Shown: positions 15,935-24,976 of the stretch, piece after piece
Position numbering within the stretch: the first letter of the stretch is position 1
Layout of the letters: the number at the start of each line of letters is the position of its first letter
Assembly (NCBI RefSeq): GCF_015163715.1
Contig: NZ_JADDUM010000208.1
Span: 1-36,880, forward strand
Reading direction: 5' to 3'
Source of the DNA: Pseudomonas cyclaminis
Lineage (GTDB): Bacteria; Pseudomonadota; Gammaproteobacteria; Pseudomonadales; Pseudomonadaceae
Length of the DNA stretch: 36,880 bases
The notes under the pieces: model-generated
What the model saw: only the letters and a program-made list of their open reading frames with translations
The model's database searches: none
What the model was told of the DNA's origin: nothing
Translations under genes and position numbers: made by a program

Positions 15935-17380
15935 TTAACGTTGCGCTTGAGCGCTCAGTTCAGCCGCCGGGGCCGCTTCGGATTTCACCGGGTTTGCCGG
16001 CCACGCCGTGCGGTCCAGGTCCAGGTCAGGGAACTGGCTGGAGTCGAACACCGGGGTCTTGATGCCTGCGGCGCGCTGGTTGTCGTAGTCGTTCAGGATG
16101 CGCATGGCGATCTTGAACAGGAACGCCAGGGCGAACAGGTTAACGAAGGCCAGCAGGGTCATGGTGATGTCGGCAAACGCGAACACCGTGCTCAGGTTCT
16201 CGATGGAGCCCCAGAAAATCAGCGCCAGTACCAATGCGCGGTAGCCCATCAGCACCTTGCGGTTATTGCCCACCAGGAAGCGCAGGTTGCTCTCGCCGAG
16301 GTAGTAGTTGTACATGATCGAGGTGAACACGAACAACGCCAGGGCTACCGAGATGAACATGCGGCCCCAGTCACCGACCACTGCCGCCAGGGAGTTCTGG
16401 GTCAGGGCAATGCCGTCGCCTTCAAAACCTGGGGTGTAGAAGCCGGAAAGCAGGATCAGCAGTGCGGTGCAGGTGCAGATCACGAAGGTGTCGAGGAACA
16501 CGCTGAACGCCTGGACCACGCCTTGGGCGATCGGGTGTTCTACGGAGGCCACCGCCGCCACGTTAGGCGCACTGCCCAAACCGGCTTCGTTGGCGAACAC
16601 ACCGCGCTTCACACCCATGATGATCGCGCTGCCCACCAGGCCACCGAAGGCTTGGTCGAGGCCGAATGCGCTCTTGACGATGGTCGCGAGCATGGCCGGT
16701 ACGTGGTCGAATTGCAGCACGATCACGTACAGGGTCACGGCGATATAGACCAGGGTCTTGACCGGCACCAGCAGGTCGGCGATCGAGGCGATGCGCTTGA
16801 TCCCGCCGATGAACACCAGGCCCAGCAATGCCGCCAGGGCCAGGCCGGTGTAGGTGGTGTCGAGGCCGAAGGCGTTGTTGAGCGAGTGGGTCACGGCGTG
16901 GGCTTGCAGGCCGTTGAACGCGAAGCCGAAGGTCACCAGCAGCAGGAACGCCATCACCATACCCAGCCAGCGTTTTTGCAGGCCGTGCTGGATGTAATAG
17001 GCCGGGCCGCCACGGTAGGTGCCCTCTGCGTCGGTGCGCTTGTACAGCTGGCCGAGGGAACACTCGATAAAGCTCGACGACATGCCCACCAGCGCGGTGA
17101 CCCACATCCAGAACACGGCGCCTGGGCCGCCAAGGGTGACGGCAATGCCGACACCGGCGATGTTGCCGGCGCCTACGCGGCCGGCCAGGCTGAGCATCAG
17201 CGCCTGGAACGAGCTGAGTTGGCCGGAGCTGCTCTTCAGGCTGTCTTTGAACACCGAGAACATATGGAAAAAGTGACGCAGTTGTACGAAACGCGAGCGG
17301 ATCGTGAAATAACCGCCGAGCCCGACAATGAGCACGATCAGTACTTTCCCTGAGAGGAAGTCGTTGATGACTTCGAGCAT
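15935..17380 (-). CDS. Alanine/glycine:cation symporter family protein (AGCS)
   Basis: This 481-aa inner-membrane sodium- or proton-coupled amino-acid symporter has about ten or eleven hydrophobic segments. Family marks are SLAGRVGAGNIAGVGIAVTLGGPGA near residue 65-90, YRGGPAYYIQHGL near 125, and GVKRGVFANEAGLGSAPNVAA near 260-280. AGCS proteins usually take up alanine or glycine. Its place between aspA and an asparaginase gene suggests asparagine or aspartate could be the real substrate here, which is inference. A GAGGAA site precedes ATG 17380. Upstream is a long leader (see the small reading frame at 17403-17495), and an intrinsic terminator follows the stop. Confidence 0.94.
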   Translation of the reverse strand: MLEVINDFLSGKVLIVLIVGLGGYFTIRSRFVQLRHFFHMFSVFKDSLKSSSGQLSSFQALMLSLAGRVGAGNIAGVGIAVTLGGPGAVFWMWVTALVGMSSSFIECSLGQLYKRTDAEGTYRGGPAYYIQHGLQKRWLGMVMAFLLLVTFGFAFNGLQAHAVTHSLNNAFGLDTTYTGLALAALLGLVFIGGIKRIASIADLLVPVKTLVYIAVTLYVIVLQFDHVPAMLATIVKSAFGLDQAFGGLVGSAIIMGVKRGVFANEAGLGSAPNVAAVASVEHPIAQGVVQAFSVFLDTFVICTCTALLILLSGFYTPGFEGDGIALTQNSLAAVVGDWGRMFISVALALFVFTSIMYNYYLGESNLRFLVGNNRKVLMGYRALVLALIFWGSIENLSTVFAFADITMTLLAFVNLFALAFLFKIAMRILNDYDNQRAAGIKTPVFDSSQFPDLDLDRTAWPANPVKSEAAPAAELSAQAQR

Positions 17381-17402
17381 GGAGTGTTCCTCGCTGATTT
17401 TT

Positions 17403-17495
17403 CTAATGGCAAACGCAGGACGGTTCGACGCAATCGCTAAGCACCAGGCAGTGCACGACCGTTCGACCCCAATCCTTTTGCGGGTTGTTATTCAT
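17403..17495 (-). CDS. Possible 30-codon leader peptide upstream of the AGCS gene
   Basis: A short frame MNNNPQKDWGRTVVHC..., 30 codons, ends 22 bases before the symporter ATG. It opens with three successive Asn codons (AAT AAC AAC), and the downstream operon concerns asparagine and aspartate. There is no clear ribosome-binding site, so it may be chance. The rest of the 391-bp gap (17381-17771) holds the aspA terminator and no other gene that I can see. TATAGT on the minus strand near 17553 is a possible -10 element for the symporter. Confidence 0.22.
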   Translation of the reverse strand: MNNNPQKDWGRTVVHCLVLSDCVEPSCVCH

Positions 17496-17681
17496 GCGGT
17501 TTCGCGCTGTACCGGGCCTCGTTACCGACGGCCGCAGACGCGAGAGGGGCGGCACTATACCTAGGCGAACGTGATCCGTCTGCTCGGGCTGATTAAAGGT
17601 TTCAGCCAAGCTGTTACAGGCAAGGTGGGTTTGCAGGGCGATATTGGATTTTTTATGGGCGTCATTTCACAACCTTGAGGC

Positions 17682-17717
17682 AAAAAAAAAGGGCCTGAAG
17701 AACGAGCCTTCGGGCCC
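17682..17717 (-). terminator. Intrinsic terminator of aspA
   Basis: On the minus strand GGGCC-C-GAAG pairs with CTTC-A-GGCCC around a 7-base loop, and nine T residues follow (17690-17682). It is about 50 bp after the aspA stop, so aspA is probably its own transcription unit and the symporter has a separate promoter. Confidence 0.85.
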
Positions 17718-17771
17718 TCAAAAGGTGAGAGGTGTCTAGTCCCTCAACCTGGTGAGCAGTGCAACAAACGC

Positions 17772-19196
<1,425 letters not shown>

Positions 19197-19274
19197 GACG
19201 GAAATCATCTCGATAGGGACCCGGAACAGGCCGGAACACCGCGAATGCTAGGCCTGTAGGAAAATTTGGGCCAA

Positions 19275-19333
19275 TGCTGTTCAGCACTGGCCTATGCATA
19301 AACGGCATAATGCAGATGTGACCCGGCTATGAT
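19275..19333. promoter_or_regulatory. Divergent aspA / LysR control region with two palindromes
   Basis: TGCTGTTCAGCA at 19275-19286 is a 12-bp near-perfect palindrome. TGCAT-N10-ATGCA at 19295-19314 has LysR-box symmetry. TATGAT at 19328-19333 is a likely -10 for the LysR gene, and the second palindrome overlaps its -35 position, as expected for autoregulation. On the minus strand TTGGCC and TAGCAT with an 18-bp spacer could be the aspA promoter. Binding by the LysR protein is inferred from position. Confidence 0.5.
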
Positions 19334-19378
19334 GGCGGGCGTGTGTGCCAAAATGGTGCGTACCCGTGGGAGGCAGTG

Positions 19379-20287
19379 ATGAACCTTGAGAGCAAATGGC
19401 TGGAAGACTTCAGCGCCCTGGCGGCGACGCGCAGCTTTTCCCAGGCGGCAGAGCGGCGCTTTGTCACCCAGCCGGCGTTCAGTCGACGTATCCGCAGCCT
19501 TGAGGCCGCGCTGGGGCTGACCCTGGTCAATCGCTCACGCACCCCGGTGGAACTGACGGCGGCGGGGCAACTGTTTCTGGTCACCGCGCGCACCGTGGTC
19601 GAGCAGCTCGGTGAAGTGCTGCGCCATTTGCATCATTTGGAGGGCGGGCAGGGCGAAGTCATGCAAGTGGCCGCCGCCCACTCCCTGGCGCTGGGCTTCT
19701 TCCCGCGCTGGATCGCGCAGTTGCGCAACGAGGGGTTGAACATCGCCACGCGGCTGGTCGCCACCAACGTCGGTGACGCCGTGCACGCCCTGCGCGAAGG
19801 TGGCTGCGACCTGATGCTGGCGTTCTACGACCCGGACGCGGCGATGCAGATGGACGCCGAAATCTTCCCGTCGCTGCACCTGGGCAACACCGAAATGCTC
19901 CCGGTGTGCGCCGCCGATGCCGACGGCAAACCGTTGTTCGACCTGGAGGGCGAGGGCAGCGTGCCGTTGCTGGCCTACAGCGCCGGCGCGTTCCTCGGCC
20001 GTTCGGTGCACCTGTTGCTGCGCCAGCGCGCCCTGCGTTTTACCACCGTGTACGAAACCGCCATGGCCGACAGCCTCAAAAGCATGGCCCTGGAAGGCCT
20101 GGGCATTGCCTGGGTGCCGCAACTGAGTGTGCGTGCGGAATTGGCCCGTGGCGAACTGGTGGTGTGCGGCGGGCCGCAATGGCATGTGCCGCTGGAGATT
20201 CGTCTGTATCGGTGTGCGTTGGTGCGCAAGGCAAATGTGCGGTTGTTGTGGCGCAAGCTCGAAGGTGGCGCGGCGCAAACCACCTGA
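19379..20287 (+). CDS. LysR-family transcriptional regulator, HypT (YjiE)-like
   Basis: This is a 302-aa LysR-type regulator. The first 60 residues are the winged helix-turn-helix (WLEDFSALAATRSFSQAAERR, VTQPAFSRRIRSLEAALGLTL), and residues 90-295 form the periplasmic-binding-protein-like effector domain. The N-terminus LESKWLEDF closely resembles the IETKWLYDF start I remember for E. coli YjiE/HypT, a hypochlorite-responsive regulator. I start at ATG 19379 after GGGAGG; an in-frame start at 19343 is less likely. It is divergent from aspA, so aspA may be its target, or it may answer to an oxidant. No methionine or cysteine sensing residue is assigned here. Confidence 0.92.
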   Translation: MNLESKWLEDFSALAATRSFSQAAERRFVTQPAFSRRIRSLEAALGLTLVNRSRTPVELTAAGQLFLVTARTVVEQLGEVLRHLHHLEGGQGEVMQVAAAHSLALGFFPRWIAQLRNEGLNIATRLVATNVGDAVHALREGGCDLMLAFYDPDAAMQMDAEIFPSLHLGNTEMLPVCAADADGKPLFDLEGEGSVPLLAYSAGAFLGRSVHLLLRQRALRFTTVYETAMADSLKSMALEGLGIAWVPQLSVRAELARGELVVCGGPQWHVPLEIRLYRCALVRKANVRLLWRKLEGGAAQTT

Positions 20288-20411
20288 GCCCAATCTCGGG
20301 CCCAACACAGGGTTTTGTGGTGATTTGGCTGACTTGAAAGTCAATAAAACCGCCACTTTGCGCCGCTGGACAGATGGTCATCCGAGGGGCTGTTTATCTG
20401 GATTATTACGG

Positions 20412-20497
20412 TATACTGCGCGGCCTTCGGCCGGTCCAACCGGCCTTAATTCGTACACCAAGCCACGCCGGATTTCCCGCGTGGCTTGTTGTTTTTT
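20412..20497 (+). promoter_or_regulatory. purE promoter and leader with an intrinsic terminator (possible attenuator or small RNA)
   Basis: TATACT at 20412-20417 is a good -10 element with only a weak -35 (CTGTTT region). The leader then folds into GGCCGGT-CCA-ACCGGCC (20429-20445), with an alternative CGGCC-TT-CGGCCG fold sharing the same bases. A strong terminator follows: AAGCCACGC / GCGTGGCTT (20460-20487) and then TTGTTTTTT. The terminator lies 40 bp before the purE ATG, so a promoter at 20412 would give an RNA of about 75 nt unless transcription reads through. Confidence 0.6.
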
Positions 20498-20535
20498 GAC
20501 GCGCCTGCGGGCGCCCAGAGAGAAGAGGCACGACG

Positions 20536-21027
20536 ATGAGTGCATTGGTTGGCGTGATCATGGGCTCCAAGTCCGATTGGTCCACCCTTAGCCACACCGC
20601 CGATATGCTGGAAAAACTCGGCATTCCGTATGAAGTGAAAGTGGTCTCTGCCCACCGCACCCCGGATTTGCTGTTCCAGTATGCCGATGAAGCAGAATCC
20701 CGTGGCATTGAGGTAATCATCGCCGGTGCCGGCGGCGCAGCGCACCTGCCGGGCATGTGTGCTGCCAAGACTCACCTGCCAGTGCTGGGCGTACCGGTGC
20801 AGTCGGCAATGCTCTCGGGCGTGGATTCGCTGTTGTCCATCGTGCAGATGCCGGCCGGTATCCCGGTGGCCACCCTGGCGATCGGCAAGGCCGGGGCGAT
20901 CAACGCCGCCTTGCTGTCCGCCAGCATCCTGGGCGCCAAGCACCCGCAGTTCCATGCGGTGCTGAAAAAATTCCGTGCTGAGCAGACAGACAGCGTGCTG
21001 GACAATCCAGACCCACGTATCGCCTGA
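20536..21027 (+). CDS. purE: N5-carboxyaminoimidazole ribonucleotide mutase
   Basis: This 163-aa enzyme of de novo purine synthesis moves the carboxylate of N5-CAIR to give CAIR. Diagnostic segments are [13 protein letters not shown] near residue 5, [15 protein letters not shown] near 35-50 with the catalytic His, [15 protein letters not shown] near 65-80 and [30 protein letters not shown] near 95-125. This is the class I (bacterial) type that works with PurK. An AGAGAAGAGG ribosome-binding site lies a few bases upstream. purK follows 11 bp after the stop. The upstream leader contains an intrinsic terminator that may set its expression. Confidence 0.97.
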   Translation: MSALVGVIMGSKSDWSTLSHTADMLEKLGIPYEVKVVSAHRTPDLLFQYADEAESRGIEVIIAGAGGAAHLPGMCAAKTHLPVLGVPVQSAMLSGVDSLLSIVQMPAGIPVATLAIGKAGAINAALLSASILGAKHPQFHAVLKKFRAEQTDSVLDNPDPRIA

Positions 21028-21038
21028 GGTTGTTGACG

Positions 21039-22124
21039 ATGAAAATCGGTGTAATCGGTGGCGGCCAACTGGGCCGCATGCTGGCCTTGGCGGGTACCCC
21101 GCTGGGGATGAACTTCGCTTTCCTGGACCCGGCGCCGGACGCCTGCGCTGCAGCCCTGGGTGAACACCTGCGTGCTGACTACAGCGACCCGGACCACCTG
21201 CGCCAACTGGCCGACGAAGTCGACCTGGTGACGTTCGAGTTCGAAAGCGTCCCGGCCGAAACCGTGGCCTTCCTGTCGCAGTTCGTGCCGGTGTACCCGA
21301 GCGCCGAAGCCCTGCGCATCGCTCGCGACCGCTGGTTCGAAAAGAGCATGTTCAAGGACCTGGGCATTCCGACTCCCGCCTTCGCCGACATCCAGTCCCA
21401 GGCGGACCTGGACGCCGCCGTCGCCAGCATCGGCCTGCCAGCCGTGCTGAAAACCCGGACCCTGGGTTACGACGGCAAGGGCCAGAAAGTCCTGCGCACC
21501 GCTGCCGATGTGGTTGGCACCTTCGCCGAACTGGGCAGCGTCGCCTGCCTGCTGGAAGGCTTCGTGCCGTTCACCGGAGAAGTCTCGCTGATCGCCGTGC
21601 GGGCCCGTGATGGCGAGACCCGCTTCTACCCGTTGGTGCACAACACTCACGACAGCGGCATCCTCAAGCTGTCCGTGGCCAGTACTGACCACCCGTTGCA
21701 GGCCCTGGCCGAAGACTATTCCAGCCGTGTACTCAAGCAACTGGATTATGTCGGCGTGATGGCGTTCGAGTTCTTTGAAGTCGACGGCGGCCTCAAGGCC
21801 AACGAAATCGCCCCGCGTGTGCACAACTCCGGGCACTGGACCACTGAAGGCGCCGAGTGCAGCCAGTTCGAAAACCACCTGCGGGCGGTAGCGGGCTTGC
21901 CACTGGGGTCCACGGCCAAGGTCGGCGAGAGTGCCATGCTCAACTTCATCGGTGTGGTACCGCCGGTGGAGCGCGTGATTGCGATCGATGACTGCCATCT
22001 GCATCACTACGGCAAGGCCTTCAAGGCCGGGCGCAAGGTCGGCCATGCCAACCTGCGCTGCAAGGACCGCGCGACGCTGCAAGCGCAGATCCTCAAGGTT
22101 GAAGCGCTGATCGCCGAGCAATAA
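21039..22124 (+). CDS. purK: 5-(carboxyamino)imidazole ribonucleotide synthase
   Basis: This 361-aa ATP-grasp enzyme carboxylates AIR with bicarbonate and ATP to N5-CAIR, the substrate of PurE. The N-terminus KIGVIGGGQLGRMLALAG is the usual AIR-binding Rossmann-like segment. VTFEFESVPAE, KTRTLGYDGKGQKVL (ATP-grasp) and NEIAPRVHNSGHWTTEGA (metal and phosphate) are all present. I start at ATG 21039 with GAGG upstream; a TTG start at 21030 is possible but unlikely. It is the second gene of purEK. Confidence 0.97.
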   Translation: MKIGVIGGGQLGRMLALAGTPLGMNFAFLDPAPDACAAALGEHLRADYSDPDHLRQLADEVDLVTFEFESVPAETVAFLSQFVPVYPSAEALRIARDRWFEKSMFKDLGIPTPAFADIQSQADLDAAVASIGLPAVLKTRTLGYDGKGQKVLRTAADVVGTFAELGSVACLLEGFVPFTGEVSLIAVRARDGETRFYPLVHNTHDSGILKLSVASTDHPLQALAEDYSSRVLKQLDYVGVMAFEFFEVDGGLKANEIAPRVHNSGHWTTEGAECSQFENHLRAVAGLPLGSTAKVGESAMLNFIGVVPPVERVIAIDDCHLHHYGKAFKAGRKVGHANLRCKDRATLQAQILKVEALIAEQ

Positions 22125-22173
22125 GCCAAGTCCGACGGGAACCATTGGTGACCGTCGTCTCTCTGATTGCAGG

Positions 22174-22201
22174 ATGCCAAAGCCTGACTAGGCTTTGGCA
22201 T
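22174..22201 (+). terminator. Hairpin after purEK
   Basis: ATGCCAAAGCC-TGACTA-GGCTTTGGCAT is an 11-bp perfect stem, 50 bp after the purK stop. No U run follows, so it is a weak intrinsic terminator or an mRNA 3'-end stabiliser. Confidence 0.5.
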
Positions 22202-22228
22202 AGCTCACTTCATTCAGAGGGAAATGCC

Positions 22229-22474
22229 ATGGGTATCATCGGAACCATCTTTATCGGCTTGATCGTCGGCCTGCTCGCGCGTTTCCTCAAGCCAGGCGAT
22301 GACAGCATGGGCTGGATCATGACCATCCTGCTGGGTATCGCCGGCTCCCTGGCCGCGACCTACGGTGGTCAGGCACTGGGTATCTACCAGGCAGGTCAGG
22401 GCGCAGGCTTTCTGGGCGCGCTGGTCGGGGCGATCATCCTGCTGGTGATCTACGGCCTGATCAAAAAGAAGTAA
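22229..22474 (+). CDS. GlsB/YeaQ/YmgE-family stress-response membrane protein
   Basis: This 81-aa protein has two or three hydrophobic segments with a glycine-rich pattern: GIIGTIFIGLIVGLLARFL, GWIMTILLGIAGSLAATYGG and GFLGALVGAIILLVIYGLI. This is the transglycosylase-associated (PF04226) family of small inner-membrane proteins linked to envelope stress. The start at ATG 22229 has AGAGGG upstream. It is monocistronic, with palindromic hairpins before (22174) and after (22489). No biochemical function is established for the family. Confidence 0.92.
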   Translation: MGIIGTIFIGLIVGLLARFLKPGDDSMGWIMTILLGIAGSLAATYGGQALGIYQAGQGAGFLGALVGAIILLVIYGLIKKK

Positions 22475-22488
22475 TCAGCCGACAAAGT

Positions 22489-22513
22489 CCTCTGCGCTGC
22501 GCAGGCGCAGAGG
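22489..22513 (+). terminator. Hairpin after the GlsB-type gene
   Basis: CCTCTGCGC-TGCGCAG-GCGCAGAGG is a 9-bp perfect stem starting 14 bp after the stop. It is followed by GCTAGAATG without a U run, so termination is possible but weak. The region also leads into the DUF3299 gene. Confidence 0.5.
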
Positions 22514-22551
22514 GCTAGAATGCTCGGCACTTGAACTTGCCGAGCTTCTCC

Positions 22552-23088
22552 ATGCGCCGTCTTCTGTTGACTCTCCTCCTGCTGGGCTCTGGCCTGGCGC
22601 ACGCCAGTGAACTGCCGGAAACCGACTGGCTCGACCTGATGCCGATGTCGGACCAAAAGGCCCTCGAAGCCATGCCCGAGATCGACCACAACTCCCCGGA
22701 AGCTCAAGGCACCTTTACCGACAAGGGGGGCTTGAAGCAGAGCAAAGGCCTGCCGGCGGTGATGTATTCGACCAAGACCGTGGCGGCCATGAACGGCAAG
22801 GACATCCGTATCGGCGGCTACCCGGTGCCGTTGGAAACCGATGCCAAGGGCCGTAGCACGCTGTTCTTCCTGGTGCCGTACCCAGGCGCGTGCATCCACG
22901 TGCCGCCACCGCCGCCCAACCAGTTGGTGCTGGTGCGTTATCCCAAGGGGTTGAAGCTGGATGATATCTACACGCCGCTGTGGGTGACGGGGACGCTGAA
23001 GGTGGAGAAGGTCAACAACGACCTGGCGGACGCGGCCTATGCGCTGGATGCTGGGAAGGTGCGGGTCGTAAAGGAATCAGACCTCTAA
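22552..23088 (+). CDS. DUF3299 secreted protein
   Basis: This 178-aa protein starts MRRLLLTLLLLGSGLAHASELPE, a strong signal peptide. The mature part carries the DUF3299 core: DWLDLMP, IRIGGYPVPLETD, STLFFLVPYPGACIHVPPPPPNQLV and LYTPLWVTGTLKVE-type segments. The conserved PYPGACIHVPPPPPNQ stretch, with one Cys and one His, looks like a ligand site, but no function is known to me. It is expected in the periplasm. A weak GAGC lies upstream of ATG 22552. A REPIN follows the stop, between it and the convergent mutarotase gene. Confidence 0.9.
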   Translation: MRRLLLTLLLLGSGLAHASELPETDWLDLMPMSDQKALEAMPEIDHNSPEAQGTFTDKGGLKQSKGLPAVMYSTKTVAAMNGKDIRIGGYPVPLETDAKGRSTLFFLVPYPGACIHVPPPPPNQLVLVRYPKGLKLDDIYTPLWVTGTLKVEKVNNDLADAAYALDAGKVRVVKESDL

Positions 23089-23105
23089 AACCCAACACAT
23101 AACCA

Positions 23106-23193
23106 TGTGGGAGGGGGCTTGCCCCCGATAGCGGTCTATCAGTAACAAATGTGCTGACTGACCCTCTGCTATCGGGGGCAAGCCCCTCCCACA
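23106..23193. repeat. REPIN 2 between convergent genes
   Basis: TGTGGGAGGGGGCTTGCC at 23106 and its reverse complement ending at 23193 are near-perfect arms; the inner GATAGC/GCTATC also pair. It lies between the stops of the DUF3299 and mutarotase genes. The long stem can end transcription in either direction. It is of the same type as the partial element at 36809. Confidence 0.9.
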
Positions 23194-23205
23194 TTTTGAT
23201 TGGGT

Positions 23206-24105
23206 TTACAGAGCTATACCGCTGATGCTCACGCCTAGAGCGTGGCTTTCACCTGGGGCCAGGCTCACCACATCCTCCAGCACATTAGCCGTCTCGATGC
23301 ACAGCATGCCTGTCCAGCCATCGTCGGCCATGTCGTCGAAGGCCTTGGCGCGTTCGGTCCAGGGGTTCCAGATCACGGTGGATTTCGAGCCTTCGCTGAT
23401 GAGCTGGATACGGCGCTGCCAATCCTTGTCGACGATGTTCAGCTCTGCAGGCGTGTCGAGATAGATGCGGTCGGTCTCGGCACTGAAGTGCAGCAGGCCG
23501 GATTGCTTCTTCTCGCTCCAGCCATCGGCGGTGTCGATGTACGTCGAGCCGTCCAGACCGTCGACCTGCACGTTGCGCACATCGCTGACGGCGAAGTAGG
23601 TGTGCAGCGCCTGGCTCAGGGTGACGGTGTCGCTGCCCTGGTTATGGCTGGTCAGGCGGATGTGCAGTTGGTCGTCCAGCCGCAGGCTCAGTGTCAGGTC
23701 AACCTGATGGGGCCAGCCGGGGAAGCCGCCTGCCGGTACGGGCAGTGTCAGGTCCACGCGCAGTGCTTCGCCTTCAAGTTCGCTCCCAGCCAATTCCCAG
23801 CGTGCCGTACGCGCAAAACCGTGGGCGCCGGCAGGTTGGTCACTCTGGCGCATCGCCTTTACGCTTTGCGGGTTGCGGTCGAACACGCCAAACCATGGCC
23901 AGCACACCGGTACACCGGTTCGGATGCCTTTACCTTGCTTGAATACCGCCGCGGGGTTAGGCCAGATCAGCGGCTGTTCGCCCTCACGCCCGTAACTGAA
24001 GATATGCGCGCCCTGCTGGGCGACCATCAATTGCGCGCCGTTGTGGCGGATACGCCAGCAGTCCAGCTCGTCGATCTTCACGGTTTCAACGTGGGGCATA
24101 GGCAT
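23206..24105 (-). CDS. D-hexose-6-phosphate mutarotase
   Basis: This 299-aa protein has the galactose-mutarotase-like beta-sandwich and resembles YeaD-type hexose-6-phosphate 1-epimerases. The conserved segments QQGAHIFSYGREGEQPLIWPNP, IRTGVPVCWPWFG (sugar-phosphate site), QPAGAHGFARTARWEL (catalytic His) and TVIWNPWTERAKAFDDM are all visible. It interconverts the anomers of glucose-6-phosphate or similar sugars in the cytoplasm. I start at ATG 24105 with AAAGAG 8 bases upstream; the frame extends to a GTG at 24114. It is convergent with the DUF3299 gene. The family call is firm, but the substrate is by analogy. Confidence 0.92.
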   Translation of the reverse strand: MPMPHVETVKIDELDCWRIRHNGAQLMVAQQGAHIFSYGREGEQPLIWPNPAAVFKQGKGIRTGVPVCWPWFGVFDRNPQSVKAMRQSDQPAGAHGFARTARWELAGSELEGEALRVDLTLPVPAGGFPGWPHQVDLTLSLRLDDQLHIRLTSHNQGSDTVTLSQALHTYFAVSDVRNVQVDGLDGSTYIDTADGWSEKKQSGLLHFSAETDRIYLDTPAELNIVDKDWQRRIQLISEGSKSTVIWNPWTERAKAFDDMADDGWTGMLCIETANVLEDVVSLAPGESHALGVSISGIAL

Positions 24106-24162
24106 ACACAGCACTCTTTATGGCAGGCAATGGGGCAATGGACCGTCAAAACCCGGCGAGGT

Positions 24163-24567
24163 TTAACGGGCGCGCGACGGCACCGAACGCGTGCGGCCAC
24201 TGCCGTCGATGGCGACGAACACAAACACCGCCTCGGTTACCTTGCGCCATTCGCTGGACAGCGGGTCGTCGCTCCACACTTCGACCATCATCTGGATCGA
24301 GCTGCGGCCGATTTCCAGGGCCTGGGTGTAGAAGGACAACTGCGCGCCCACTGCCACCGGCACCAGGAACGCCATGCGATCAATCGCCACGGTGGCCACG
24401 CGACCGCCCGCAACCTTGCTGGCCATGGCGGTACCGGCCAGGTCCATCTGCGCGACCAGCCAGCCGCCGAAGATATCGCCAAAACCGTTGGTTTCACGCG
24501 GGAGCGCGGTGATTTGCAGGGCGAGATCGCCTTGCGGGATAGGATCTTCTTGTTCGAGTTCGATCAT
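24163..24567 (-). CDS. YciA-type acyl-CoA thioesterase
   Basis: This is a 134-aa hot-dog-fold thioesterase. The hallmark NGFGDIFGGWLVAQMD, with D42 as the probable catalytic acid, and the helix after it are those of the YciA/BACH group. It hydrolyses acyl-CoA esters in the cytoplasm, usually working as a hexamer. AGAGG lies 9 bases before ATG 24567. It sits 57 bp upstream of the mutarotase gene on the same strand and may be co-transcribed. Confidence 0.92.
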   Translation of the reverse strand: MIELEQEDPIPQGDLALQITALPRETNGFGDIFGGWLVAQMDLAGTAMASKVAGGRVATVAIDRMAFLVPVAVGAQLSFYTQALEIGRSSIQMMVEVWSDDPLSSEWRKVTEAVFVFVAIDGSGRTRSVPSRAR

Positions 24568-24976
24568 GCCGTGGGGCCTCTGACCCGTGACGCTTTTATA
24601 GGTGGAGCAAGGTGGATAGCCGACTGTCAGAAAAACGTTTCAGCACAAACATACTCCGTTCGACACGTTTCTCGTAAGGCGTACTAAAGGGAAACTCTGC
24701 CAAATCGGCTGGATGGCACCCAACGACGTTTTGGCACAGCAGCCCCTCAAGACTGCGGGTCTTGCGCTCGCAAGGGCCGAGTATATCGAGACCCTGGCGC
24801 CACGACGACCTCCCGGCGCTCATTTGGTCGGTAAATAGACGCTGTATCGCGGCATTTGTACGCAACTGTTCTCCTGGCGCTGTGCTTTTACAAGCGATTT
24901 GCTATCTTGCCAGACCCGCCGCAAGTCCCGGGCGTGCCGTCCTTATTACGATGATTACTATAAGAGAAGCCTTGCC
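24568..24976. other. Intergenic region between divergent thioesterase and transporter genes
   Basis: I see no convincing gene here. A minus-strand frame of 89 codons (24596-24865) has no ribosome-binding site and no recognisable protein text. The region must hold the promoters for the two divergent genes. TATAAA near 24598 on the minus strand and TATCTT near 24902 on the plus strand are only weak candidates for -10 elements. Confidence 0.5.

Noticed and set aside
17403..17460. GGTTCGAC text resembling a tRNA T arm in the symporter leader
   Set aside because: No acceptor or anticodon arm could be folded around it, and it recurs as a near direct repeat.
20772..22145. Minus-strand open frame of 457 codons opposite purEK
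   Set aside because: Shadow of strongly conserved enzymes, with no start signal.
24596..24865. 89-codon minus-strand frame upstream of the thioesterase
   Set aside because: No ribosome-binding site and no recognisable text. It lies in a promoter region.
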